A DNA stretch of 64,000 nucleotides from JACKAL01 sp964400355. Its GTDB lineage: Bacteria > Bdellovibrionota > Bdellovibrionia > Bdellovibrionales > JAGQZY01. The DNA is taken from positions 53,865 through 117,864 of the forward strand of contig CAYNTO010000008.1 of assembly GCA_964400355.1 (NCBI GenBank), in the 5' to 3' direction. The number at the start of each line of letters is the position of its first letter. Positions within the stretch are counted from its first letter, which is position 1. This document shows, in pieces, positions 17,438 to 25,828 of the stretch. Position numbers and translations under genes: made by a program. The notes under the pieces are model-generated. The model did not search any database, had not been told where the DNA came from, and saw nothing but the letters and a program-made list of their open reading frames with translations.

Positions 17438-18496
17438 ATGAAAAAGTTCTCAGCCAAATACAGTTTACTGAAATCCTACGTCATCACCTTCACATTCGTC
17501 GTCGGGGTTTCGATTTTTAATTGGGCAATGCTCCCGTACCTCGGTTATCGCGCTTTGGGTTCGTTGTTTTTGCTTGGGATTCTTTTGGTTTCGGCAACAG
17601 CATCCAGGGGGCCGATTTTTTTTGCGGCTGTAGTGTCGGCTTTTGTTTGGAATTTTATCTTTATTCCCCCGACGCTCACGTTTGCGATCAGTTCCACTGA
17701 GGATATCATGATGGTGGTTTCCTTTTTTATCACCGCACTGATTGGCGGATTTTTGAGTGAAGCGGTGCAAACCGCAAAAATGTTTAAAGTTTCGGAGACA
17801 TTGCAAGAAACGCTTTTAAACTCCGTATCTCACGAGCTGCGCACGCCGATCACCGCGCTTATTGGTACCGCAACGGCACTTAAAGATGAGAGAACGTGGA
17901 GTGATGGTGTGGCGCGCGCTGCGCTGATCGATGAGCTCGTGCGTTCCGCCACGCGACTCGATCGTGTGGTGGAGAATTTATTGGACATCTCGCGGTTTCA
18001 ACGTGGATCGCTGCAACTCAAGAAGGAATGGTTCGACGCCGAAGAGTTGATAGCCTCAGTGACGTCCGCACTAGCCTCCGACATTGCCGATCGCCATGTG
18101 CAGGTTGTAAAAACCAATTCCATTCTGATCGAAGGCGATTTTGAATTATTGAGCCACGCTGTAGGACAAGTACTGCTCAACGCGATAAAATATTCTCCTG
18201 ACTCTGCCTCTATTCGCGTTGAACTCACACAAAATTCTAGTCACACTTCGATTTTAGTTCACGATAGCGGTCCGGGAATACCCGAGAATCTTCAACTGCA
18301 GATCTTCGAAAAGTTTTATCGCGTGCCGGGTACGCCGACGGGAGGATTGGGATTGGGTCTGGCCATTGCACAGACCATTACCGAACTTCACGGTGGAAAA
18401 ATATCGGCTCGCCGGGGCGCCGACGTGGGTTCGGTGTTCGAAGTACAGCTACCGACACAAAAACCACCGCAAATATTGCAAGAGGCCGTGCAATGA
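17438..18496 (+). CDS. KdpD-like sensor histidine kinase lacking the N-terminal KdpD domain
   Basis: This 352 aa kinase corresponds to the C-terminal half of KdpD. It has a DUF4118 block of four membrane segments (residues 12-108; FIFIPPTLTFAISS is diagnostic), then HisKA with H132 in NSVSHELRTP and an HATPase with DSGPGIP and GGLGLGLAIAQ. The cytosolic KdpD and USP domains that normally precede DUF4118 are absent, and no upstream sequence encodes them. The ATG at 17438 is chosen because longer starts add non-conserved sequence overlapping the barrel gene. Its stop overlaps the next start as ATGA. It likely senses potassium limitation or membrane stress. Confidence 0.88.
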   Translation: MKKFSAKYSLLKSYVITFTFVVGVSIFNWAMLPYLGYRALGSLFLLGILLVSATASRGPIFFAAVVSAFVWNFIFIPPTLTFAISSTEDIMMVVSFFITALIGGFLSEAVQTAKMFKVSETLQETLLNSVSHELRTPITALIGTATALKDERTWSDGVARAALIDELVRSATRLDRVVENLLDISRFQRGSLQLKKEWFDAEELIASVTSALASDIADRHVQVVKTNSILIEGDFELLSHAVGQVLLNAIKYSPDSASIRVELTQNSSHTSILVHDSGPGIPENLQLQIFEKFYRVPGTPTGGLGLGLAIAQTITELHGGKISARRGADVGSVFEVQLPTQKPPQILQEAVQ

Positions 18497-19188
18497 ATTC
18501 CGTGCACCCATCAAAAATACTAGTGATAGAGGACGAAGTTTCCGTAGCGCGATTTTTGCGCCACACGCTCGAAGCGAACGGCTATACGGTGATAGAGGCA
18601 TTTACTGGAGGCAGCGGCATTCAATCAGTGATCGCCCATCGGCCTGATTTGATCATTTTAGATTTTGGTTTGCCCGATATGACAGGTATCGATGTACTTA
18701 AAAACTTAAGGGAGTGGACAAAAACACCTGTGCTTTTTCTTACCGTTCGCGACAGTGAAAACGATAAAGTTGCGGCGCTCGATGCCGGTGCGGACGACTA
18801 TTTAACTAAGCCATTCGGAGTTCAAGAGCTTTTGGCGCGTTTGCGAGTGGCGCTACGACACGTCAGTGGCGCTCCTCCAGAGGCCGTTTTTAAAACGGGG
18901 CCGCTCGAGGTCGATCGGCCGGGTCGAAGTGTAAAAGTGGGCGGAATTGAAATCAAACTGACCGCAACAGAATTTGCGTTGCTCGCAGTTCTCATGGACT
19001 CCGCTGGCAAGGTGGTTTCCCATCGTACCATACTCAACGATGTTTGGGGGCCGAACTCTGTGGAACATAATCATTACTTGCGGGTGTATTTTGGTCAGAT
19101 TCGAAAAAAGATGGAGAGTGCTTGCGCCGGTAGTGGTGACCTGATCGAAAATGAATCCGGCGTTGGTTACAGGCTTAAGTTAGAGTAG
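18493..19188 (+). CDS. KdpE-like OmpR-family response regulator
   Basis: A 231 aa two-component regulator. The receiver domain carries the acidic pair in VIEDE, the phospho-acceptor D57 in IILDFGLPDM and the switch lysine in DYLTKPFG. The C-terminal winged helix (about 130-229) has the OmpR-family pattern, including the ending GVGYRLKLE. It is coupled to the KdpD-like kinase by an ATGA overlap and precedes kup by 37 bases. It most likely activates kup or the barrel gene. Classical KdpE controls kdpFABC, which is not present here. Confidence 0.92.
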   Translation: MNSVHPSKILVIEDEVSVARFLRHTLEANGYTVIEAFTGGSGIQSVIAHRPDLIILDFGLPDMTGIDVLKNLREWTKTPVLFLTVRDSENDKVAALDAGADDYLTKPFGVQELLARLRVALRHVSGAPPEAVFKTGPLEVDRPGRSVKVGGIEIKLTATEFALLAVLMDSAGKVVSHRTILNDVWGPNSVEHNHYLRVYFGQIRKKMESACAGSGDLIENESGVGYRLKLE

Positions 19189-19225
19189 AAAAGACGAATA
19201 CTATTGGTCGCAGTTGGAGTTATCG

Positions 19226-21100
19226 ATGAAAACAGAAGCACATACCACACAGGTTTCACTCGTAGTAGCAGCACTTGGCGTTGTGTTCGGCGATATTGGA
19301 ACGAGTCCGCTCTATGCCATTCGCGAGGCGTTCGGGCACTCGGGAGTTCCGGTGAACGTTCTCAACGTTTTGGGAGTCTTGTCGCTGATGATCTGGTCGC
19401 TCATTCTGGTGGTTTCACTAAAATACTTAGTCTTTGTCCTTAAGGCGAGCAACAAGGGTGAGGGCGGAGTGTTGGCGCTCACCGCATTGATCTCCTCTCT
19501 CAAATCCACGAAAAAATTCAATAAAGCACCTCTAGTTCTCTTGGGTTTGTTTGGTGCCGCACTTTTGTTTGGTGACGGTGTCATTACACCAGCCGTCACT
19601 ATTTTGGGAGCCATAGAAGGTCTCAATGTGGCCACCACTTTCTTTGAGCCGTATGTGGTGCCCATTGCTATTCTTATCTTGATGGTTGTGTTTTGGTTTC
19701 AGTACCATGGCACAGCGACGATCGGAGCTATATTTGGACCAGTGATCTTTATTTGGTTCTTATCTTTGGGAGTGCTGGGTGTTTCTGGTATAGTTCTGGC
19801 GCCGCAAGTTTTAGAATCCATAAATCCTTATTATGCTCTAGATTTTATTCTTCATCATGGGAGAGAATCGTTTTTGGTTTTAGGCGCCGTGTTCCTAGCC
19901 GTCACTGGAGCGGAAGCATTGTACGCGGATATGGGGCACTTCGGCGCGGGTCCCATACGTAGAGCGTGGTACTTCATCGCTTTTCCAGGATTGCTTTTAA
20001 ATTATTTAGGGCAGGGAGCCCTTCTTTTGGTGCAACCTCAAGCAGCCGCAAATCCATTTTTCCATTTGGTCCCTGCGTGGGGCGTGTACCCGATGGTGCT
20101 GCTAGCAACCCTGGCCGCAGTGATCGCCTCACAGGCGCTGATCACGGGAGTGTTCTCGCTCACTCAACAAGCCATACATCTTGGTTATTTGCCACGATTA
20201 AAAATCGTTCATACGTCCCAGTCGACGATGGGGCAGATCTACATACCGTCAGTGAACTGGCTGCTATTTGGCCTTACAGTTTGGGTGGTTTTTTCTTTTA
20301 AAACATCGAGCAACTTGGCGGCCGCTTATGGCATTGCCGTATCGCTCACCATGCTCATCACCACAGTCCTCGCTTGTACAGTGGCCTGGAAGTTGTGGAA
20401 CTGGCATCCGGTGTTTTTGGGCGTGGGTTTTGTGCTTATGGTGATTGTAGATCTCATTTTCTTAAGTGCGAACTTATTGAAAATTCATCACGGAGGTTGG
20501 TTCCCGTTAGCGCTGGGGGCTATTGTTTTTACAGTGATGACCACCTGGAAACGCGGGCGAACGATTCTTAGTGATTTTATAAAGAGTAAAACCATGCCGC
20601 TCGATAAGTTCATTGAATTTGTGCATGCGGCTCCGCCGGCTCGCGTTCCCGGTACGGCAGTGTTTATGACTGCGGATCCTACCGGCTTACCGATCGCTTT
20701 GGTGCACAACGTAAAGCACAACAAAAATATGCACGAGCGCAATGTGTTCCTCACTATAGTGATGGAAGAGGTACCGCATTTAAGAAAAACCGAAAGATTG
20801 GAGATTATCGATCTCGGTAACGAATTCTACCGCGTCCTCGCACGTTTCGGTTTTATGGAGCAGCCAGATATCAACGATATCATAGTTATTCTCAGACGAA
20901 TGAAAATGCCGCTGGAGGTAGAAGACACCACGTTCTTCGTTGGGCGAGAAACAATCATCGCTGCGGATAACAATAAAGGGATGGCCGTTTGGCGCGAACG
21001 CCTTTTCGGCTGGATGCTGAAAAACTCCGATTCGGCCATAATCTTTTACAACGTCCCGCGCGGGCAGGTCATTGAACTGGGCATGCAGGTCGAATTTTAA
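19226..21100 (+). CDS. kup: Kup potassium uptake transporter
   Basis: A 624 aa potassium/proton symporter of the KUP/HAK family. The N-terminal signature GVVFGDIGTSPLYA is present, followed by about twelve membrane segments and a soluble C-terminal domain (from about residue 460). The motif LLFGDGVITPAVTILGA is also typical. The ATG at 19226 is favoured because GGAG lies seven bases upstream; a TTG at 19214 is a weaker choice. It follows a KdpDE-like pair, suggesting that uptake is set by a two-component system rather than constitutively as in E. coli. A hairpin overlapping the stop ends the transcript. Confidence 0.95.
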   Translation: MKTEAHTTQVSLVVAALGVVFGDIGTSPLYAIREAFGHSGVPVNVLNVLGVLSLMIWSLILVVSLKYLVFVLKASNKGEGGVLALTALISSLKSTKKFNKAPLVLLGLFGAALLFGDGVITPAVTILGAIEGLNVATTFFEPYVVPIAILILMVVFWFQYHGTATIGAIFGPVIFIWFLSLGVLGVSGIVLAPQVLESINPYYALDFILHHGRESFLVLGAVFLAVTGAEALYADMGHFGAGPIRRAWYFIAFPGLLLNYLGQGALLLVQPQAAANPFFHLVPAWGVYPMVLLATLAAVIASQALITGVFSLTQQAIHLGYLPRLKIVHTSQSTMGQIYIPSVNWLLFGLTVWVVFSFKTSSNLAAAYGIAVSLTMLITTVLACTVAWKLWNWHPVFLGVGFVLMVIVDLIFLSANLLKIHHGGWFPLALGAIVFTVMTTWKRGRTILSDFIKSKTMPLDKFIEFVHAAPPARVPGTAVFMTADPTGLPIALVHNVKHNKNMHERNVFLTIVMEEVPHLRKTERLEIIDLGNEFYRVLARFGFMEQPDINDIIVILRRMKMPLEVEDTTFFVGRETIIAADNNKGMAVWRERLFGWMLKNSDSAIIFYNVPRGQVIELGMQVEF

Positions 21101-21127
21101 AGGTGCAAAGCGCCTCTAAAATTCGAC
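21089..21127 (+). terminator. Terminator-like hairpin overlapping the kup stop codon
   Basis: GTCGAATTTTA (21089-21099) pairs with TAAAATTCGAC (21117-21127); the stem continues inward as AAGGTGC/GCGCCTC with one mismatch and a GT pair, closing on an AAA loop. The kup TAA is inside the left arm. It lies between convergent genes and may work in both directions. Confidence 0.65.
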
Positions 21128-21145
21128 TCAATCATGGAGCGCTTT

Positions 21146-21670
21146 TTAAGGGCATGTCAGTGCTAAATTATCAGCAATCTTACGCGCCTCTACATTCATA
21201 TTTGCTACTGGTCCGATATCGCCAATCACGCACGATTTTAAACCTGCAAGACGAACGACGTACAAGTGATCTTCCTGAACAGAGTTGCCGTTGGCACCGA
21301 CGTACTCAATGTTGAGTCTATAAATCAACGAATGAAACTGTGTGAGTGAACCATCTTTGTTCACTGTTCCACGCCATTCAATGTTGTTCGATCCTGGTCC
21401 GTAAAAACCTTGAGGAGCGGGGAATTTTACTTCGTTACCCTGATACAACAGAGAAAGATTGTAGCGCAAATCACTTCCTGAGATCACCACGGCATACTCG
21501 TTAAAGCCTTTGCAATAACCTGTGTAGTAATCGATTTCAGAATTGGGATTGAGTTTAGAGTCCTCAATAGTGACGCAGGCGTTTTCGTGCACGCTGGTGT
21601 ATTTGGACTGATTGGCTGCAAAAGCAGCAGAGGAAAATAGTGCGATCAGTGTAACTGCGAAAAGCTTCAT
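21146..21670 (-). CDS. Secreted protein of unknown function
   Basis: I do not recognise the family. The 174 aa product has a clean signal peptide (MKLFAVTLIALFSSAAFA, cleaved before ANQS) and a strong ribosome site (GGGGAGG, six bases before ATG). The mature part of about 156 aa is beta-rich, with four cysteines (NACV, GYCK, KSCV, LTCP) that could make two disulfides. It is probably periplasmic. It converges on kup and lies downstream of the two paralogous secreted genes, but a gap of more than 100 bases suggests its own promoter. Confidence 0.7.
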   Translation of the reverse strand: MKLFAVTLIALFSSAAFAANQSKYTSVHENACVTIEDSKLNPNSEIDYYTGYCKGFNEYAVVISGSDLRYNLSLLYQGNEVKFPAPQGFYGPGSNNIEWRGTVNKDGSLTQFHSLIYRLNIEYVGANGNSVQEDHLYVVRLAGLKSCVIGDIGPVANMNVEARKIADNLALTCP

Positions 21671-21778
21671 AGGACCTCCCCGGTGAGTGTTTGGTTCTAT
21701 TTTAACAAAGTGCTCTGAAAAACAAATGAACGGGGTGAGGTGTAATTGTGTAGAAAACTAAACGTACGCGCGGTGAAT

Positions 21779-22489
21779 CTATTCGAGCCCGTACACTTTT
21801 AACTGTTTTGGTTTGGATTCTGGAGGCACAGTGGACACATCGTCCTTTGTGCGCCGATCGTTCACTTCGGTGGTTTGCTCCACTACCGGCTCTGGTTTTG
21901 CCAGCTCCGCCTCTATTTTTTGAATCTGCTTTTTTAATCGCGCGATGATCAGGTCGCGGGGATCGCCGTCGTACCTGCCGGCGTCGGCGAGGGCCAGATC
22001 CGCGACAAACGGCGCGCACAAAATACGATCCGTTTTTCTCAGGTCGCCGTCTTGAGAGTTGCAAGAGGTTGCCAGATCGAACTCGTCGTTAAAAAACGAA
22101 GAGTGCATCGGAAGCGTCGTATTGAGCGCTTTACCATTCACTTTGAGTAAAACTGGCTCCTGACCAACAGGCCAAACAGGAAGTTCTCCCTTTAAAAAAG
22201 GAACTTCAGGTAATTCCATTTTTTCCAGCTCATTTGCGGGACAAACGCGCTCGTCGTCGCGAAGGCTGGGGTAAATGCAGGCTAATTCTTTATCGATCTT
22301 GAGGGGCGCGCTCGTGGCGCGCAGCTGTTCCGCCGCTGCACATAGAACTATATTGAGTTTTTTAAAATCTTCAAAATGTTGGCAAACCTGATAGACATCC
22401 ACCTTAAAGGCATCGGACGCCCCAGCTTCGCTTTGAGCTCCGGCATTGAGAGTGGCTAGTAGTAACAGAACAAAAATTGAAAGTTTCAT
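21779..22489 (-). CDS. Secreted cysteine-rich protein, paralogue of the N-terminal half of the next gene
   Basis: A 236 aa exported protein (signal MKLSIFVLLLLATLNAGA). ATG 22489 is preferred, with GAGGA upstream; a TTG at 22504 is possible. The mature domain is a clear paralogue of the neighbour at 22508-23698. Shared blocks include LACxYPSxR, VNGKALN, SxDGDLxKxDRILCxPFV and five or six aligned cysteines. It lacks the OmpA domain and instead ends in a coiled stretch (ARLKKQIQKIEAELAK) and a charged tail. The family is unknown to me. The tandem layout points to a recent duplication and a shared envelope role. Confidence 0.75.
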   Translation of the reverse strand: MKLSIFVLLLLATLNAGAQSEAGASDAFKVDVYQVCQHFEDFKKLNIVLCAAAEQLRATSAPLKIDKELACIYPSLRDDERVCPANELEKMELPEVPFLKGELPVWPVGQEPVLLKVNGKALNTTLPMHSSFFNDEFDLATSCNSQDGDLRKTDRILCAPFVADLALADAGRYDGDPRDLIIARLKKQIQKIEAELAKPEPVVEQTTEVNDRRTKDDVSTVPPESKPKQLKVYGLE

Positions 22490-22507
22490 AGTGCTCGTCC
22501 TCAAATG

Positions 22508-23698
22508 TTATCGCTGGTGAATGGTTAACGGCTTTTGTTTTTGTTGGAGCGCCTTGAGCTCTTCGAGGCGGGCCCGCAGTTTTTTGATCTCCGCATCTTT
22601 GAGATCCACCAGTTCAAATTCAAAATGTATTTCTACGCGTGAGCTGCGGTCAGAGGCATCACACACTTTTTTTATGGGATGGTGCCAGCCGTTTCTTCCA
22701 TATTCGTCATTGTAACAACGATCATTAGCCCCAGAAGCCACTCTCCAGCCGGTGCGGCCACTCACAAAATTACCGTAAGCGTCTTCGGTGCGGCAAACTG
22801 CTGTGCCATATTCCTCAGAGCAGTAGGATTCATCCGATCCCACCCAGTCAATAATGAGCGCGTTTTCGGGAATCGCAACGCCCATACCGTTGAGCACGGA
22901 TCTTACGGCGGTAGCTGTGGAATCGGCACGTTGTTCGGAGTAAGATCTGTTGGTGTCGGCGTTTCCATTGGCATCGGCGCGGCCAACTATTTTTATGCGA
23001 GTCGGTTTTACTTTTGCGATGTTGAACGGAATATGGAGTGCCTCAACTGTTGCTTTGTACTGGCTCAAAGCATCGACCACAGCGCGGTCCAACATCCACT
23101 GAGAATCCGTATCTACAGCCGTCGAGCCCGAGGCAAAAGCCACGAGGATGTTCATATCATGGGAGGGCATTTTTGCCGCATCCACAAGATTCAAATTTTC
23201 AACGAACGGTCCGCAAAGAATGCGATCATTTTTCTGGAGGTCGCCGTCTTTAGACACGCAGTACTTGCTGACGTCGTATTGGTTGCTGAACAGCGCTTCG
23301 TGCATTTTTAAAACTTCGTTGAGTGCTTTACCGTTCACTGTTGTGAGCACAGGTTTCATGTTCACGGGCCACGTTGGCGTATCGAGCAAGTAAGGAAGGT
23401 CCGGTAAACCCATCGTCGCCACTTCTTGTTCGGGACAAAGGCTCAAGTCTTTACGAATGCTCGGGTAGGCACAGGCGAGATATCGAGGAACCATCACTTT
23501 TTCGTGGGCCTCTGTCAGTTGGGCGACATAGGCGCAGAGCACAGTATTGTACTTTTTAAATTCGGAAAACTGCTCACAGGTAACTGCAACATCTACCGCG
23601 CCCTGGGTACCGGCACTGTCAGCCGTCTTAGGTTCCGCAACAGCCGTGCTTGCGAAAGCATGGAAGACCACTAATAATAGCGAATTTACGATTCTCAA
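22508..23698 (-). CDS. Secreted protein with novel Cys-rich domain and C-terminal OmpA-like domain
   Basis: About 396 aa. A TTG at 23698 placed five bases after GGAGG gives a good signal peptide (RIVNSLLLVVFHAFASTAVA); the ATG at 23722 would add eight residues across the Shine-Dalgarno site. The first half (to about residue 175 of the mature protein) is the Cys-rich domain shared with the downstream paralogue. The second half is OmpA/MotB-like (KIVGRADANGNADTNRSYSEQRA), which in this family binds peptidoglycan. A coiled tail (IKKLRARLEELKAL) ends the protein. It is probably an envelope anchor; the Cys-rich domain is unrecognised. Confidence 0.8.
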   Translation of the reverse strand: MRIVNSLLLVVFHAFASTAVAEPKTADSAGTQGAVDVAVTCEQFSEFKKYNTVLCAYVAQLTEAHEKVMVPRYLACAYPSIRKDLSLCPEQEVATMGLPDLPYLLDTPTWPVNMKPVLTTVNGKALNEVLKMHEALFSNQYDVSKYCVSKDGDLQKNDRILCGPFVENLNLVDAAKMPSHDMNILVAFASGSTAVDTDSQWMLDRAVVDALSQYKATVEALHIPFNIAKVKPTRIKIVGRADANGNADTNRSYSEQRADSTATAVRSVLNGMGVAIPENALIIDWVGSDESYCSEEYGTAVCRTEDAYGNFVSGRTGWRVASGANDRCYNDEYGRNGWHHPIKKVCDASDRSSRVEIHFEFELVDLKDAEIKKLRARLEELKALQQKQKPLTIHQR

Positions 23699-23933
23699 AA
23701 GAACCTCCGTAGTTTTTAACATTCGAGATAGCGTTGTTATACGTGAGAAGTGACAGATTATTGGCGAGAACTCATCGCGATGAAAAAAAGCAAACTACCA
23801 TTGAAAAAAATTCCGAAGCGGACGTGGCGCAAGGATCCGGTGCATGTGCACGCCATAACGAGCAGAAATGCAGTGGTTGCGAGGGGAGTAGAGCGGGTCT
23901 GGTGCTCTAAGAGTGAAATGCTAGAGACGAAAT

Positions 23934-24010
23934 TGGGGTGACCGACGGGGCTTGAACCCGCGACAACCGGAATCACAATCCGGTGCTCTACCAACTGAGC
24001 TACGGCCACC
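23934..24010 (-). tRNA. tRNA-His (GTG)
   Basis: On the minus strand the sequence folds as a full cloverleaf. The acceptor GTGGCCG pairs with CGGTCAC, the anticodon stem CCGGA/TCCGG encloses TTGTGAT with anticodon GTG, and the T-loop is GGTTCAAGC. The extra G at the -1 position, facing C73, is the histidine identity mark. The CCA end is encoded. Confidence 0.97.
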
Positions 24011-24221
24011 ATAGCGAGTAGAACTGATTTATATATGCGTTTTCGTGGTTTAGGGCAAGTGTTTGGCGGGGATCAGATTCGTTTTCTTAAGGCAGCACTT
24101 CCGATACGCAAATGCTGAGGATTGCTTTCTTTTTTGAAAATTGGCACCTCCGCTACGGAAGTGCACTGAGCGGGGGGCCGTCTGTGTGAGCTCGCGCCCA
24201 CAAACGTGCCCGCAAAATCAC

Positions 24222-24782
24222 CTATTCTACGGGTGTGGACTCTTCATCGGAGTAGGACTCATCCTCCGGTGGGGACGTGTCGATAACGTCCAATTCACTG
24301 TTCTTTTTGGGCTCGTCCGCTGCCGGCTCCTCTTTTTTGGGAGCAGGAGTGGCTGCTTTTTCAGCAGGCTTAGGGGCGGCAGGTTTTGCGGCCGGTTTTG
24401 CAGCGGTGGACTCAGTGCCTAAAGAAGAGGCTGGTTTTTCGAATGTGAACGGGTAAACCACGTCGATGGCTTTGCCAGACGGGAAAGTCCAAGAGTGCAC
24501 GGCTTTTTTGATACACGCGTTGAGCAGCTTGTTCGAAAGCGTCGAACGCTTCTTCATGAAGATGGTTTTTGCGGCTTTGCCTTCTTCGTTGATCATGAAT
24601 TTGAATTCTGCAGTGCCTTCGCCAATATCGGGCTGTTTGCGCATCACTTTCAGATAACAATTGTCGATTTCGGTTTTGTTCTCAACAAACGGAGCGCGAA
24701 GAGCATCGGTCGACACTTCTTCGGTGCTGGAGCAGCCGACAAACATTAAAACGGCAAGGGCAAGTAGACCTAAATTCTTCAT
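24222..24782 (-). CDS. Lipoprotein with AgmX/PglI (TonB-C-like) domain
   Basis: A 186 aa lipoprotein. ATG 24782 follows AGAGG by five bases; a GTG at 24788 is less likely. The signal ends in a lipobox (LMFVGC, then SSTEE, acid residues after Cys). Residues 25-115 form an AgmX/PglI C-terminal-type domain, related to TonB C-domains: NCYLKVMRKQPDIGEG, KLLNACIKKAV, SWTFPSG, VVYPFTFEK. The rest is an Ala/Pro/Lys low-complexity tail ending in an acidic run. In myxobacteria the domain occurs in gliding-motility and envelope complexes. Here it stands alone, so its partner is unknown. Confidence 0.8.
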   Translation of the reverse strand: MKNLGLLALAVLMFVGCSSTEEVSTDALRAPFVENKTEIDNCYLKVMRKQPDIGEGTAEFKFMINEEGKAAKTIFMKKRSTLSNKLLNACIKKAVHSWTFPSGKAIDVVYPFTFEKPASSLGTESTAAKPAAKPAAPKPAEKAATPAPKKEEPAADEPKKNSELDVIDTSPPEDESYSDEESTPVE

Positions 24783-24850
24783 ATACACCTCTTTGTAAAT
24801 TAATCCTAAAACGCTAGCTCGATGGGTGCAATGGTAATTTTAAGCAGATA

Positions 24851-25828
24851 CTAACTTAAACCGTCAGCCAGTGCGGTGAGCGCCTTGAGGATCTCTGGAT
24901 CGTATTTGTCTTTAATTTTAGTGGTTATAAAAATCAACGCATCTTTGGGAGTCATAGGCTTGTTGTAGGAGCGCTGAGTGGTGAGTGCGTCGAAGGTATC
25001 GGCGATGGCCACTATGCGTGCCATGGGGTGGATGGATGGTCCATCGAGGCCCTGCGGATAGCCGTTACCGAGAAAGCTTTCATGGTGCTCGAAACAGCAA
25101 GCGCGAATGGCTTCGGTGACGTCGTACCCTGATAAAATCTTTAATCCAAACTCAGGATGGCGCTGCATCTGTGCCCATTCCACATCGTCGAGCGCACCTT
25201 TTTTGCAAATAATCTCGGCATCCACCCACTTTTTGCCAATATCGTGAAAAAGGGCACCACGTCCAAGCTCTACCAGATCTTCACCATTGTAACCGATCAG
25301 TTTACCAATTCCCATGGAGTACACACCCACATCGAGAGAGTGATTGTAGGTGTAGAAATCATGGCTAGAGAGTTGCACTAAATCGTCGATACTCTCTGGA
25401 TTGGATTCCATGAGGCTCACCAAATTGGTCACCACTTCTTTGGAATCATTCAGTGCTTCACCGATATCCTTTTTTTCGTAGATCTCTTCCACCAAAGAGA
25501 GCGAGGTGTCGCGCAGAATGCGCGCTTTCGCCGTGACGGGCACGCTTTCTGAGTTCATCGATTCAAAAATAAATTTTTTAAAGGCGGCGCGCTGATCCAG
25601 AGGAATAAAAAATTGTTCGGAGTCTTTAAACTTTGAGATTTTGTCCGGCGTGAGGGAGTCGCCCTGCTTGAGGTAGTGAACATGGCGATTTCCGAGCTGA
25701 ACGAAAACGTCAAAGGGAAGAGCTACGCCCTCGCGAAGAACGCCGACACGAATTTGAAAATAGGGGTTCTGCTCCACTCTATTAGTTTGCCAGTTTGTAG
25801 AGATCTGTCTATAAAAACAGGATGGCAA
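24851..25828 (-). CDS. HD-GYP domain protein (cyclic-di-GMP phosphodiesterase-like)
   Basis: The C-terminal half (about 150-315 of 325 aa) is an HD-GYP phosphohydrolase domain. It has HDIGK, the HHESFLGNGYPQGLDG block and DTFDALTTQRSY, with metal-binding histidines intact. Such enzymes degrade cyclic-di-GMP, though some only bind it. The N-terminal part resembles the regulatory segment of DUF3391-type proteins. The variant HHESFLGNGYP differs from the usual HHERxDGxGYP. The start is uncertain: TTG 25828 overlaps recG, while GTG 25777 (VEQNPYFQIRVG) leaves a 50-base divergent promoter and seems more natural. It is divergent from recG. Confidence 0.85.
   Translation of the reverse strand: MPSCFYRQISTNWQTNRVEQNPYFQIRVGVLREGVALPFDVFVQLGNRHVHYLKQGDSLTPDKISKFKDSEQFFIPLDQRAAFKKFIFESMNSESVPVTAKARILRDTSLSLVEEIYEKKDIGEALNDSKEVVTNLVSLMESNPESIDDLVQLSSHDFYTYNHSLDVGVYSMGIGKLIGYNGEDLVELGRGALFHDIGKKWVDAEIICKKGALDDVEWAQMQRHPEFGLKILSGYDVTEAIRACCFEHHESFLGNGYPQGLDGPSIHPMARIVAIADTFDALTTQRSYNKPMTPKDALIFITTKIKDKYDPEILKALTALADGLS

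Noticed and set aside
16023..21100. A kdpFABC operon
   Set aside because: Only the kinase and regulator are Kdp-like; no P-type ATPase subunit is present, and the transporter is Kup.
22679..23311. A 210-codon plus-strand frame opposite the OmpA-domain gene
   Set aside because: No signal, no family; the minus frame has a signal peptide and OmpA motif.
23750..23941. Short plus-strand frame that ends in tRNA-His
   Set aside because: It runs into a tRNA gene and lacks a convincing ribosome site.
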